In this document: positions 36,965 through 48,800 of the stretch, in pieces
How positions within the stretch are numbered: position 1 is the first letter of the stretch
Layout: each line of letters opens with the position of its first letter
NCBI RefSeq assembly: GCF_000264905.1
Contig: NW_006763143.1
Span: forward strand, 1,556,315 to 1,620,314
Reading direction: 5' to 3'
DNA from: Stereum hirsutum FP-91666 SS1
Lineage: Eukaryota > Basidiomycota > Agaricomycetes > Russulales > Stereaceae
Length of the DNA stretch: 64,000 bases
Position numbers and translations under genes: made by a program
Notes under the pieces: model-generated
The model's database searches: none
What the model was told of the DNA's origin: nothing
The model's input: only the letters and a program-made list of their open reading frames with translations

Positions 36965-37110
36965 GGACTGATCGGCAACTTTGCTTCGCCAATATTGAGG
37001 GAGATATCGAGAGGGAGGCGCTCATGGGTAATTTGGATGCGGATAGTCCGTCGACATCGGCAACGGTGGAAGGCGTTTGTAAAGAGCATATATTTGGCAT
37101 GATCAATGCA
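36965..37110 (+). CDS. Single putative exon of an unrecognised protein
   Basis: Following a CTCTAG acceptor, the frame reads TDRQLCFANIEGDIEREALM and continues to a GTAGGT donor after FGMINA. Protein-like composition and good splice borders suggest a genuine exon, but neighbouring exons were not found. No family is recognised. Confidence 0.25.
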
Positions 37111-37291
37111 GGTAGGTTTGTACAAGCCGTCACGAAGAGGGGCACACGGCATCCAAGAAAACAAAATGTCAATGAGAAACAAGAATGATGCCGTCGAAAA
37201 CAAATCGACGTGACAGGATGAAACCGGCACAGCGGGGAAAACGCGCACGCCAGACGTCCTGCGGACAACGAATCGACAGGGGGCAGTTCGC

Positions 37292-38710
37292 TCATTTCTT
37301 CCTCGGCCTCAACGATGCTCTGCGCCGCTTCACGGCCTTGTCCTCCACCTCTCTGTCCGCGCGGTTCGGCGGAATCCACCCCCTCTCGGCCACCCTCTCC
37401 TGCTCGCTCTTCCTTCCACTCCCGCGCGGTCGTCCGACCTTCCTCTTTTTGGCCCCAGCGCGTGATCTGCTTCCGTCGCCTCCATTTCCTTCATCACCCA
37501 CCCCCTCCTCACCACGAACGTCATCGTCTTCTCCACACTCTCCAGGTCCACTACCATGATCCTCGCGTTCCGTCTGCGTTTCACCGGCCTCTTGGTGCGT
37601 CGACGTCGTACCTAACACGAAAACACGCCGACGAGACGTGATCAGCGTCCCAGGCTGCACGCCTCCGGCCCAATGAGATCTCACACTCACCTCTCCCCTC
37701 CGTAACAGGTCGCACTCGAGGGGACTACAGCCGAAACAGAGTCAGCATGGCACAACATTCCGCACCGTCACGGCCAACACTCACTCGGTCGCGATCGGAG
37801 GCCCCACGAGCTTCGCCATTTTCTCCATCTTCCGCTGTCAAGGGCCCGCCCAGAGCTTCCGCATCGTCAAGGTCCCAACAGATACGGAGGCCAACACAGC
37901 TCACTCACCCTCGATTGGCCTCCCTGGGTCAGCCCCTCCTTCTCCATCACGAACGCCACCGTTATTCACTTTAAGCTGCGGCCCTTCCTCTGCGCCAACA
38001 CCTCTCACACGACCTGCGCCAAATTGGCCATCGTCGTCAAGGCATGCACCCTCCGCAGTGAACTGAACGCACTCACCGCCGTCTGTCTGCGTCTCCTGCA
38101 CAAGAAACCCGGATAGTCAACGCCACAGTCCAATGTTCAAAGAACAAAAGGTACTCACCATCGCCCCGCTCCCATCATCTCCCCCTCCTCCTCCTCCTCC
38201 TATCCCGTCAACTCCTCCTTCTCTTCCTTCTCCGTGCCCGTCATCTCCTCCGCTATCCTCGACGGCGACCCCGCTCCGCGTACCTACCGAAGGCCCCGCG
38301 TCGCCCTCGTCGACATCGCCATTCTGCAGCCTCAATTGATCCAGTGGATCGCGCGCGTCGTCGTTGATCCCTTGGAGCCTCTCGATCTCGCGCTTAGGCT
38401 TCACGTCGACGTCGTCGATGTCGCTTCGCTCCATCCCCAGTCCATCGCAGGTCGCTCTGACCACTTCTCGGAGCCTGCTGATGCCAGCCTCCTCCTCGGA
38501 CTTGATCCTCATTGCGCTCTCCTCCGTTTTTACCTGACGGAGAGCACGGAACAAACAGTGAGCCGGTGGACTCCAATCTGCGCGGTCACCGCTTGACACG
38601 CGCGATGATCACCACAATACCCACGACAGACTCACTGTCACTTCCAGGCCTCCGCCTTCTGAAGGCTCGACCTTGGGTGCGGGCGGTGGTGGTGACCGTT
38701 TACGCTTCAT
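37292..38710 (-). CDS. AT-hook nuclear protein, multi-exon
   Basis: Exon 1 (38636-38710) encodes 25 residues beginning MKRKRSPPPPAPKVEPSEGG. A GTGAGT donor and a CAG acceptor join it in phase to exon 2 (38159-38533). Exon 2 has a charged helical part (SAMRIKSEEEAGISRLREVV), an acidic stretch and a poly-Gly tract encoded by a CTC/CTT-type microsatellite. Further short exons probably lie between 38095 and 37690, each followed by a GTGAGTG donor; their exact borders are uncertain. The last exon (37292-37611) contains an AT-hook, KKRKVGRPRGSGRKS, and a basic C-terminus. AT-hooks bind the minor groove of AT-rich DNA, so a nuclear chromatin role is likely. I cannot name the family. Confidence 0.45.
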
Positions 38711-38969
38711 GCTCATATTGAGTAGCGATGTGGCGTATGAGGTAGATATGCGGGCAAGACAGAGACGGAGACGTCTTCAAGCGCCCGACGCCACGCCTGC
38801 ATCCCGGTTCCTAACACGGCGCCGACACACGTGGCCGCCATCCGATCTCCGCCTCTAACATTTGTGTGTGTGGCGAAATTACCTTGCTTAAGCTTTCCTC
38901 GTTTGCCTTAACTATCGATCCCAGATAATAGGGGCTATCACTTATTGACTGGGCATCATTCTAGTCGAA

Positions 38970-40025
38970 ATCTTGCAATCTCAACGCGACGTTGATCTGA
39001 AAAGAGAACGATGGAGGCAGTCAAGATGCAGTCGTACCCGCAGAAGTGACTGCAGAGCTCACTCAGATCCTGTCGAATCCTGTCCTAGAAGACAACGAGA
39101 TCCGTTCAAAGTTAGTGATTTTTTGATTTATATGGTCGTCTGGAGGCTTAAGGGATGGCTACAGTGCAGAAAAAGGCGGCCAACGCGAGGCTCGCGCAGA
39201 CGCCAGAGGTCTATGTGCTCGCGCTCCCGTTACGATCAAGCGAGCCGTTACCGTCCACTACGCACCCCTCTAGTCCGTCATCGCATCAGCACCAGCCGAC
39301 CGCTCTCCGCGATGATGATATCGATACCCATAGCCTCTCTGGGATACCTACCGCTCATAGCCTTTCTGGGCTACCTACCACAACGACACCGATTCGGAAG
39401 GGCCACACGACGACTTAGCCATTCACTTCTAACCACTTGTACAATGATCCAGCATACATGCGTGCGGCAGAGGAATTGAAAGGAAAGTTCGTGGAGATAC
39501 CGACCCGTGAATTGCTCGATCAACTTCAGGGATGCCAACCCCGCAGCATGACCTTGGGCCGCTGAAGAAACTTAAAGATGTTACACTGGAAGACCAATCT
39601 TATAATTTATTTGTGCGTGGTTTGTGTTCATCTACCGTCCCGTTCGTGCTGATTGCTCCATAGATCAAGGCGATGCAACCCTGCCTGGGTAAGGGCTGGA
39701 AATTGAAGGATATCCACAACCACGCAGATCCAGACTCGAAAACCCCCTTGGGCAACAGTGACGTAAAACTCGATCTTGCGCTCTACGCTCCCGACATGTA
39801 CGATGACGCTCGGCCCTGTCGGTCAAAAGCGGCAGCGCTGTTCGGCGAAGCCAAAATACTCGAGAAGAGCGAGCCTTTCCGTCTGCCACCTGGTGTGGCC
39901 CACGTCAAACCTCGGGTAGGATCGTCGTCGCCGTCTCGCTCGGCATCTCCATTCTCGTCAGCGACTTCTCGTCCGATATCTCCATTCTCGACAGCCTCCT
40001 TGCGTTCGGCCTCGCCATTCCCGTA
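38970..40025 (+). pseudogene. N-terminal part of a fungal-type protein kinase (FunK1-like), broken
   Basis: A segment near 39060-39110 reads AVVPAEVTAELTQILSNPVL. Later AYMRAAEELKGKFVEIPTRE (39445-39510), PTPQHDLGPLKKLKDVTLED and, after an intron ending at 39663, IKAMQPCLGKGWKLKDIHNH and KLDLALYAPDM follow in the order seen in the N-terminal region of Agaricomycete FunK1 proteins (recognised from memory). A frameshift near 39535 separates the second and third segments. The frame then enters a Ser/Pro-rich repeat and stops at 40025 without any kinase catalytic motif. A 27-bp unit coding HSLSG.PT is duplicated at 39340-39390. Confidence 0.5.
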
Positions 40026-40106
40026 GGCACTCAGTGGAGAGCTCAATGGTTTGAGTACGAAAGGCGGCGCTACCTGGGTTCAACCTTCGACGAGCGGGAT
40101 GAAGTC

Positions 40107-40793
40107 GCACAAATAGTTCCAGGGCGGGATTCGATGGTACACGCATACGGTCGTATCCGCCTGGGAGCCACCCCGACATCGATCTCCGATCTCTGCTTGT
40201 TGACGAACATACCTCGCCTCTTCCTGTCGACGCCGTCACTGCGCTCTCTCGTACAATCGGGGCTCAGGGTGGAATAAGTTCGGAGCAGTCTATTAGCGAG
40301 CGCGGCAGTGAAGATAGGGAGGACAGTACGGCCCGCATGCTGGGGATGCTCAATGGCCAGGGGAGCTCCAGGAGGGAAGGCGACTTGAGGGTGGCGCCAC
40401 AAGTTATCACACACAAAGTCTCAAGCAAGGAGACTATGGATGCGAAGCAGAGGAGACGACGTAGCTCGTCCGTCAATGCCATATTAGCCTCTGACTCTAC
40501 CACGTCCAACTTTCCATCTTCGTCGCTCACCAGACTTGTATCTTCCCATTCTCCGCGCAAGACGTCAATTCCTCGTCGTGTGGACCTTCCACTCTCAGTT
40601 CCTCCAACTTCGCCCTCTACCCCGCCCAGAGCCCTCACACTTCGCGCGGCTCAGCCTTCTCCTCCACGCTCCACATTCATATCTCCTTCGACCGCGCCGA
40701 CTAAATCTCATAGACCCTCAAGATCCGTCTCCTCCAACACCAACGCGCCTCGGAATTGGCCAAGGGTGATGGGCAGGGCCCTAAGGTGCGTTC
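40107..40793 (+). CDS. Ser/Pro-rich hypothetical protein or exon
   Basis: The frame is open for over 220 codons. It starts after an in-frame stop near 40100 (possibly at a TTCCAG acceptor) and runs to a GTGCGT donor near 40790. It reads DIDLRSLLVDEHTSPLPVDA, then MLGMLNGQGSSRREG, then a basic patch (AKQRRRRSSS) and a long Ser/Pro/Thr-rich disordered tail. No family is recognised. It sits between the FunK1-like and DUF917-like fragments, but no shared frame joins the three. Confidence 0.35.
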
Positions 40794-40908
40794 AAACTTC
40801 TTTCTATCAGTTTTCCATCTCCTCATCCCTCAATTGTACACTTTACTACACCCCCCGATATCTACCCCTGTCCTCATCGTTTCTAACTTCTTTGTGTACA
40901 ATGCATGC

Positions 40909-41080
40909 AGATCGTAACGACCGTACCAGACCTCATCGCTGCACTGGATGCCCAATCTGGCTGTGCCCTTGGTACGCCGGACTATAAATACGGACTCAGG
41001 GTGCTGGTGCTCGGTATCACGGCCGCGCCTCAGTGGACGAATACGGAGCGGGGGTTGGAGCTAGGAAAAAGAGACAGAGC
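40909..41080 (+). pseudogene. DUF917-like fragment
   Basis: After a CATGCAG acceptor the frame reads IVTTVPDLIAALDAQSGCAL, GTPDYKYGLRVLVLGITAAP and WTNTERGLELG. This matches the C-terminal core of DUF917 (S-methyl thiohydantoin desulfurase-like) proteins, usually fused or adjacent to hydantoinase/oxoprolinase domains. Only about 55 residues remain; the reading then becomes a basic low-complexity tail ending at 41180. No hydantoinase sequence was found nearby, so this is a stranded fragment. Confidence 0.55.
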
Positions 41081-41180
41081 CAGAGAAGGAAGGGGGGAAA
41101 GGGGAGCTATTGGTGGAAAAGCGAGTGGGCGAGGTTTGGGTGCGAGTGCTCGCTCTATTGTTGAGGAGGGGCTTGAGTGA

Positions 41181-42146
41181 GGATATCTATGGGGTGTCTT
41201 GGCGATTACAGATGTAGAGGACGGTGACGAGAGGAAGATGGGAGAGAAGCTGGAGCCGGTTATTGTCGGGTGGGGAAGTTGGCTAGACGGGGCGAATGGA
41301 GGGAAGGAGAGGGAACAGAGCGCAGAGAGATAATGACGGGGCTGACGAAAAGAGAATGTGCTGCTTTGGGAAGGTCTGGATGCATTCATACAAGTAGGTA
41401 GGGCTATACAATGTCCCTTTTTTCTTTCTATCTCGATTCGCTCGGTGGGCATGACTCTTCGTTTGATGCAAGAAAGAAACACTTTTCCAAGTACGCCGTC
41501 GCGTGCGCTGGTCCGACTGTCAACATCCCACTCGCTACATTTGGGCCCCAATATCACGATGGTACTCTCAAGAGATAAGTTTGTGCGCGTCTCCATCCAT
41601 ACCGTGCCATCAGAGGCGCATTTTCAACGACCAACAACTATTCTCGGTGGTCATCCCTACGCTAGAGGCTCCAGAGTCGAGGTACGTATCTCCTATCCCG
41701 TGGTTGTCTTTCCCGCATCCTCTAACGCCTCTTGCTTCACGTGCTGTGCCATTTCGCCGAATCCATCGGCTGTCTTTTATTTCGCCCTCCACGACCCTTT
41801 GTTGGCCCCGTTCGTGCTTCACCCACTATCTTCCTTCTCCAAATTATATTTTCATGGGGGATTTAGCTTTATCTGCCTACACCAGAAGGGCGACGAACGA
41901 CAATGGGGAGATAAACGGCAACACAAAGGGTGCACGAACAAGGAATGTATGGATCTAAGTAGAAGAGAAATAGAGTTTCGACATTTTTCGTGCGATGAAG
42001 AGAAAAATGGAGAACGATACTCAGATAAGCGGACAGCAAAATACTGAGCTCCACTCCCAAGAGGCTGTGTCCTCGACGAATTCTTCAGGGCCCGAATGGT
42101 CGTGGTCCCGGTCGCGGTAGGGGTCGAGAAAAGGGTGGACTGCGCA
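41181..42146. other. Region without a supported gene
   Basis: Overlapping plus-strand frames at 41360-42050 have no recognisable domain. Confidence 0.3.
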
Positions 42147-42389
42147 TCAGGGCCATAGATGTCGAGAGCAGAGGAAATCCAAGAGGAGCCAAGAAGCGTC
42201 GTCCTTTCTCAGTTTCGTTCCCAATTCGTTCCACCCCTTCAGCTCATTATTCACCACAAGATCGTCCCACTTCTTTGTACTATACTTCTGAAGGTGTTCA
42301 CGCGGCCTCCCTTTCTCATTAGCCCAACTCCCTTCGTCGAGTCGAAGAGAGTACAAATCAGGGACAGTCCATCGGAACACGTACCTCAT
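42147..42389 (-). CDS. Unrecognised small protein or 3' exon
   Basis: The frame begins near an ATG (MLMRYVFRWTVPDLYSLRLD) and runs through KWDDLVVNNELKGWNELGTK to a stop at 42147. Composition is protein-like and charged, with no domain known to me. GTACG right after the ATG region could be a donor, so the start is uncertain. Confidence 0.25.
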   Translation of the reverse strand: MRYVFRWTVPDLYSLRLDEGSWANEKGRPREHLQKYSTKKWDDLVVNNELKGWNELGTKLRKDDASWLLLDFLCSRHLWP

Positions 42390-43032
42390 CAACATAGACG
42401 CAATCTCACCGGACGACTTGCAACGCAAAACGTTTACTTTGATCAGGCACTAGGTATCTGACCGTTGGCGCTTGACGTACTAGTTGAGAGCGAACAATGG
42501 CGAGGTCGAGCGTTTCTCGAGAGAGACATATAGGCGCTGTATGGCTTCGATGGCAGGATGGGTGGTGTAGGGCCAACGCCATGGCGACTCGACAAGGCAG
42601 CACCAGCGGCAATGTTATGGCTGGCACGGGTACGTCCGAACCCTCGGTCGCTTGGCTGAGTATCAAGAAGTTCATCGTGGAGCCCTGATAGACCGTATGT
42701 TCATGCATAGAAAACAGCCTTAATTTGTGAACATACACAACCCATCCAAACTGCTAGTGACGGAGAATGTCGGAACGAAGAAGGTCCTGAGGCAGGTTCG
42801 GATACGCTCGTGGATAAGGCCGTCCTCGACCCACCGCCCCCCTCCTCTGACCAGTGTTGAATTTGGGTAAGACGAATTAGTCCCTGCATTTGAATGTCAG
42901 GCCTGACTAAGAGAAAGAAATATGAGCGCATACTCACTTTTCTTGAACGCCAGTTGGTGCCTGGTCTTGCTTATAGTGAGCCGAGAACGAATCCTGACCA
43001 AACAGATTTATGGGATAAGCACAATCCTATGT

Positions 43033-43439
43033 CAGTACAGATATATCACACTCACTAGTACGCCAGTCATGCTGGCATGCAAAGCAGACATGCCGTCGCA
43101 TACCTGTCGATATCGACGATGGTACAGCGTTGCGATTCGGGCGCAGTGAGCCTTGAGATCATCGTACCCTTCCTCCACACGAGCATTCAGAGTAGAGACG
43201 TTGTTATCAATGACCACTATATCCCGCCAATTATCTGTACAGATCTTGTCCGTCTCCGAGCATCTGTCATTGATAGCATTTATCTCTGACAACAGCCGCG
43301 AGGCCATTTCTTCAAATCGGATCTGGTTCTCGACAGTGCGTCGAAGTCGGGTTTCGACCGCGACGATGCGAGCAAGAAGCTCAGCGTGGGTGATAGGCAA
43401 CTCTTCGTGTGCTGGGTCTGAGTCGATGGTGGATGCCAT
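43033..43439 (-). CDS. Small coiled-coil protein
   Basis: From an ATG at 43439 the protein (MASTIDSDPAHEELPI) is mostly heptad-like helix: AELLARIVAVETRLRRTVEN and RLLSEINAINDRCSE. It reaches a GTATGC or GTGAGT donor between 43102 and 43050. Any following exon below 43030 was not identified. The coiled coil suggests a structural or dimerising role only. Confidence 0.35.
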
Positions 43440-44004
43440 GATGTGTGGGCGTGCTGACAGGCTTGCGACTCCGATGCCATCCTTTATAATGTTGTTGTGT
43501 TCGCATTTGTATATGTTATGCACTTCTTCGTTCACTCGTGAGATAGTCAAGTAGACCTGCCTCACGCTTCTCATTGGCTTGTATTTATATTATGATTCTG
43601 TTCGGAGCAGTCATGTCTTACGCACGATATGACAAGTTCTGCAATCCCATCAGGAAAGCCTTCCCACTAAAAGACAAGTGGAGGGCCTGCCTGGCGGTAC
43701 GATTCCACCTTTACTTTTTCATGCAGTCTTTTGACTCACCTTCATCTCGACACTCATTGGAGCATGTTGTTTTTGATATAGCCATGCTTTTACATGGCAT
43801 GCGAACGATTCCCGTAAATACAGTCTCAAACCGCATAGAACAAATAACCATAACCACATGAAAGCAATGTCATAAGCACATTAAAGCCGGTATCAGCCTG
43901 ATACCTACAGAATCCACAAAGGAACTAGATAGTGGCACATGAATGTAAGATCATTTCACCGATCCTCCTTCGCGTTCCCCATCCCTTGTTGGCCCAAGGC
44001 ATTG

Positions 44005-45198
44005 GACACCGTCGCATCTTACCTTATGCGATAGCCCTGAAGTTCTGGTGGTGGGCAGCGAGGGCAGCACCGGGCGTGGAGCCTATTATAGATCACGGAA
44101 GACAGTCACTGTAAGTAAAAAGAGGGCCGGAGACAAAAGGGAGGATGGGGTGAGAAAAATCGATGTACGCACCGGCCGTCCATCCGAAACTTCCTCAGGG
44201 AATTTGGCTGACATTGATTGCATCCTCGGGCGACGGCACGCCCATAACACCAAAGCTAGACGTACCCGTCTCACTCACAATCACGTCTTTCTCCCTGAAG
44301 AACTGGCCTATCCTCGGCCACATCCACACATGGCTGGTCGTCTCCTCACAGAGGGGATCCTTAGTGGGAAACCTCGCCTCAAACTGGGGGACGGACAACT
44401 TGGAGGCGAAGACGGCAAGACGGAACGAATTTCGGGGCGAGCTGCTACATGCCGATGGCGTTGTACTTGGCGTACTTGGCGAGGGTGTGGTCAGAGTGGA
44501 GCTCGATGGTGCGCTGTTTGGGGTGGGGTATGTGAAGTTGTCGGTGTTGAAGTCGGACTTGAGGCCACCGACACAAATGATGAGTTTCGCGGGGCCGACA
44601 TCTCTGGGCGAAAAAAGAAACCCCCCGACATATCTACAGACACGATCAAGAGAAGAGTCAGCGCGGAGCCTTTACAAAGAAAGGTAAGGAACCGAGACAA
44701 CAGATAAGAAGATTCTTACATCGCCGTATCTCGTAACCCTCCCAGACGGTGCTCTTGCCCATAGGGGCAGCGTGAACCGTGAACCAACCGCGCACGCATC
44801 TCTACCCGCCGCCTCTCCCTTCCTGACCATATTGTCCAACATGGACTGCTTAGTCTCGTCGTTGGGCAAGAGAGCAGATGTGAGTGAGGTATAGAGGTTA
44901 CCTATGGGAATCTTCATGAAAACGACGTCGGTGGGGATGAAGAAAAAGACGGCGCACGCACCAGTGATAGGTGCTGAAGAATTACAATTGACCTCAAACG
45001 GTGTGTTCCCAGCCTTACCATTACCAAACACCAAACATCAATGCACCATCTGCTCATCAAAAAGATGATACTCACAATCAAGCCTATGAAGTCCCCGAGC
45101 TGCAATACAAGCAGAATCTGCCGAACGACGAGTGAGAGACGTTCAGGCAAAGGAAGCGGTGTGCCCGTGGACGCACGCACCGTACTAGTCTCGGTCAT
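44005..45198 (-). pseudogene. Pyruvate decarboxylase (ThDP-dependent), pseudogene
   Basis: Pyruvate decarboxylase converts pyruvate to acetaldehyde and CO2 in the cytosol. From an ATG at 45198 the N-terminus keeps PLPERLSLVVRQI and a corrupted GDF motif (LQLGDFIGLI). After an intron-like GTGAGT the sequence jumps to FFIPTDVVFMKIPIGNL and LLPNDETKQSMLDNMVRKGE. About 150 residues containing the cofactor-binding NCNELNAAYAADGYAR region are therefore missing. Then come AAPMGKSTVWEGYE in another frame, VGGLKSDFNTDNFTY, WMWPRIGQFFREKDVIVSET, and VSQIP followed by TGA where Trp is expected (WGSxGW). A last scrap, GAALAAHH, lies near 44060. The C-terminal ThDP domain is absent. The family is clear, and so are the frameshifts and nonsense codon. 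Confidence 0.8.
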
Positions 45199-45494
45199 GG
45201 GGCCTACTCCACATGATTCCTGCCACAGCTCCTTCGGAAGTGTTGGACAACCTGACACAGTTGATGCGGGAGAGCATATGTCAGTGTCGAGTCCAACATT
45301 AGATGTTCTAGTTGATGTGGAGTGACAGAAGGAAGGGTGAAATAAGTACGTGCGTAAGACAACGACTTGAACGGGCAGCGAGCAGCGAGCAGAGAGAGAG
45401 CGGAAACAGCGGAACAATGAGAGGGGGAGATGGAAGTAAAATATGAGATGCAAGATCATGAAGTGGCGTCGGTGCGGACACGACGCGTCTACAA

Positions 45495-45886
45495 AGGACC
45501 CCTGCGTATGCTGACAGAGGTCCCATCCGAAAACCCCCAAAATCGGTAGTTTTCGTCGCACGATTTTGGGGGTGTTTTCGTCGCATCAGGGATGGGACAT
45601 CGGATTTTTGGCCATTTCCGTCGCACGTCGGATGGAACATCGCTCCGCATAAGGCCTTCCCAAACCCTGGTCGTCAAAAATTTTCCCCAAATCATGTTTT
45701 TGGCCGTGTTTGCCAAGTTTTTACCCCATTTTTTGCGGGCCCGAGAGACATTTTCGTCGCATAACGGGATGGAACATCAGCATCGAAAAGCCGTTTTCGT
45801 CGCACTACGGATCGGACGAAACGCGATTTTTCGCTCAAAATTCGTCGCATCAGGATGGGACCTCCGTTAGCATACGCAGGGGTCCT
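45495..45886. mobile_element. hAT-type MITE, 392 bp, 34-bp TIRs, 8-bp target duplication
   Basis: The ends AGGACCCCTGCGTATGCT (45495-45512) and their reverse complement (to 45886) form 34-bp terminal inverted repeats with two mismatches. GTCTACAA flanks the element on both sides (45487-45494 and 45887-45894), an exact 8-bp target duplication typical of hAT transposons. The interior has no transposase. It contains at least six copies of a motif close to TTTTCGTCGCA followed by GGATGGGAC, and the TIR itself contains the reverse complement of the second half (GGTCCCATCC). Confidence 0.9.
45528..45582. repeat. Internal hairpin of the hAT MITE
   Basis: CGAAAACCCCCAAAATCG pairs with CGATTTTGGGGGTGTTTTCG across a loop of about 17 bases, with a small bulge. 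It lies directly inside the left TIR. Confidence 0.7.
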
Positions 45887-45894
45887 GTCTACAA

Positions 45895-48800
45895 TTGAAA
45901 GTCAGCCCAAATTCTATCTCACGGTCAGTCACGTCAGATTAGATTAGATTAATACACAGCACGGTCCCGTTGAGGAACAGCTGGACCTTCTCCGGCCTCC
46001 TGCGGACGAGCTCGCCATATTTTCAGGCTGTAGATCCGCAGGCGCATGAGAGGCTTGATAGTAAGTAGGTAGTTACAGGATGTAGGTACAGAGTAGCATC
46101 TACATGTAAGAGACAGTTAGGGGACAGGCAGTGCCGGCCAAAGCATGGGCACTTCCTGATATAATTTGAGAACATCGTGTACAAACTTCGCCACTCGGTT
46201 GACGGTGTCTCGACGAAATATGATGTTTTGAGTGATCTCCACCGCGTTAACTCATGATCACGCTGCGGATCTTCGTGGAGGAGACATCTTGACCGTGCTT
46301 AGAAACGGAGTCATGGTGGCTATCTGACGGCACAAGTCAATTCGGACCCGTGCTGCCAGCGGAGCCTCTGCTCACACACACATCTGTTCATGCTTTGTTG
46401 TGTTGCGTGTACCGCTCTCACGTCGACGCGGCCTGTTAGGGTTCCTGCGCACCTTGACGCATCTGTTGCGGCTCGGCGCCGTCTCTCATCGCTCAGCGCG
46501 GCTAGGGCAAGACGTGTTTAAGAAGACATGGAGAAAAAGGGTAGACAAACGACAGAAATCGACACACAAGACGTACTGGGTTGTTTTTATGCTGCTCAAC
46601 CCGCCTGCTCCGTTCGATCCAAAACTGAAGATGGTTCACCAACGCCACCCCGCTCGTTGCCTTCAGCTCATTCATGGTTCCACCCGTTGCCATCTACTCT
46701 GTTGTATGCTCCCTTCTTACGACTACCTGTTTGCTCTGGTACGACTCGTCAACGCTTCCACTCACTACTTAACTCCGAGTATCCTCGAGAGCGATTGCAC
46801 GTGTCATCGAAAGACGTTTAAGCCGAGTAAATGGGATATTCGAATGATCCGAGGGGCTGGGTTTTAAAGTAGGCCTCCAGTGGAGTTCATGTAATCTCGG
46901 CGTGAGATATTAGTCTCCTACACAGACCTTTATAGTGATGCCTGTCAAATTGGACAAGACTAGTGAGATATGCTCTTCGAGAACCGGAGGTAGTTAGTCG
47001 AAGTGTGAGTCGACCGGATCTTGATTGCGAAAGGTTGATCATAGCATCGTGATTGACGAGAGCGGCCATGTATACGCATCCGGTCATGAGAAGAGATATA
47101 TTCTACCGGGAAAACCCCATGACTAGCTCATCGCCGTCGACGAGGACAAAGACGAGAGCGAGGGCTTGGTCCTTGGAGAGCATCGCAAGCTGTGTGGGGA
47201 TCTTATCTTATCTTACTCGCGATTATCTAGCGTTCTTTCTGGTGCGGTGGCGTGGCATATTGCGAGGTGGGCGACTCGGAAGTGCAAACGAAATGTTGAA
47301 GAATGTTGACCACGTCCTGCTACTTCTTTTTTCTTCGAAAGCTCCAAACTCCCGCTATGCATCGGCGCGTAGTAGTTGGAGATGAGATACTTAATTTGCC
47401 AAGCAGTGCACGTCTCGCCCTTCCTCTTTGTTTCGTCTTCAAACTGATGAGTTGGCAACGCGCTAGTGGCTCTGTGCATGCATTGAGGGACGTCTGACCG
47501 TCTTCCCCAGCGTTTTGTGCATATGACCATGCAGTTCATTGAGTATCCACAACAGTTATTGCCAGTGCTCGTGCGCACGCTCGAAGCTTCGGGATCGAGG
47601 TAGGTATACTCATTCCGCCATATGGGCCTCCAACACTAACCATTACAGGGCCGCTCCTCCCTTTCATCTCCGATACAGTACTCGCCGACACCGTCGAACA
47701 CGTCCTGATCAGCTTCGTCGTAGGTGTAGAACCGGGCCCCCTCACTTTCTACATCCATCGTGAACGTCTTCAGAAGCTTCTCCCTCTCCGTCCTCCGCCT
47801 CTGCTGGCGGTAATGGGAGTAGAATTGGATGCGGAACGGGCGGGTGGAGGTACATATGAGGGGGTGATTATGACGCTGGTGATTGTTTTGCGGATGGGAG
47901 TAAGGATTTTCGAAGGTGCGTTCCATGGGTATTTCCCTCCTGGTTTCCCTTCTGATTCGGCTCGTGCTTGTGTGGTAGAACGACAACCGCGCATCACAAA
48001 TTTGAGCATTACTCGAATTATTACCTTGCTCTTGACTGTCCACTAGAACGCGAATATACTAGAGTACAGGAAGTTGAGGTTGAAGGCGATAGCACGTGCG
48101 GGGTTGACTAGTACGTGGTCGCTACCTCTGCCTGCGCGTCCCTTGATTCCGAGGATTGAATGGCTTATTACCCCCTCTTGCTCGTAGCCATTGCCGTGGA
48201 ACGACGAGTGTTCGGGCAGGATGCCCAACGCTTCCTGGAGCGGTTGATCCGATTACAACGTACGTCTTCATTTTCCACCCTCGTTCTCAACGATGTCATC
48301 GGCTTACCTCGGCCCCCAAAGACAGACAAGTCGAATCCGGCGACGCCACGCTGCCGCACTACTCCATCCCGACCTGGGCGAAGTTATGGGACTGGGTTAC
48401 GAGCCTTACCTATCAGCTGTTATTACACAGATGTTGAAGGCTGCGATTGTGAAGGCGGATGTTTCGGGCTGCTGCTCGTCTACGCCCTCATGACCCACTT
48501 ACGCTTATTGGTGCTGGTCTACTACCACCATGGACGGTAAACAGGCCGTCGACCGGACCCTGGCGATGAACGAACACTGCCAGGTATTCAAGACGCTGAC
48601 GATCATATACCGACGTTTGAGCCACAGCTCCCTCTCTTGCGTTAAGCACTCGAGTTGGTGGTGCTGAGCTCGAGCTTTCATCTTCACCATGCGGTCAAGC
48701 ATACATGTTCTATGTACGTTCTACCTCCACTTTGTATTTTCTTCCCAACGAGCAACGTGTAATCGGGAGGGTGTGTCTAAACGTATGTAGATTTTAGGAT

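Noticed and set aside
45592..45870. Open frame of 92 codons on the plus strand
   Set aside because: It lies entirely within the hAT MITE and is produced by its repeated motif.
45936..45952. AGATT/TTAGA tandem run considered as telomere-like
   Set aside because: The unit is not TTAGGG and there are only three copies.
47536..48230. Possible ferric-reductase relic on the minus strand (GGPYGGMSIP; NPARAIAFNLNFLYS)
   Set aside because: Only two weak motifs fit; FAD-binding and haem-binding motifs are missing and the plus strand is equally open.
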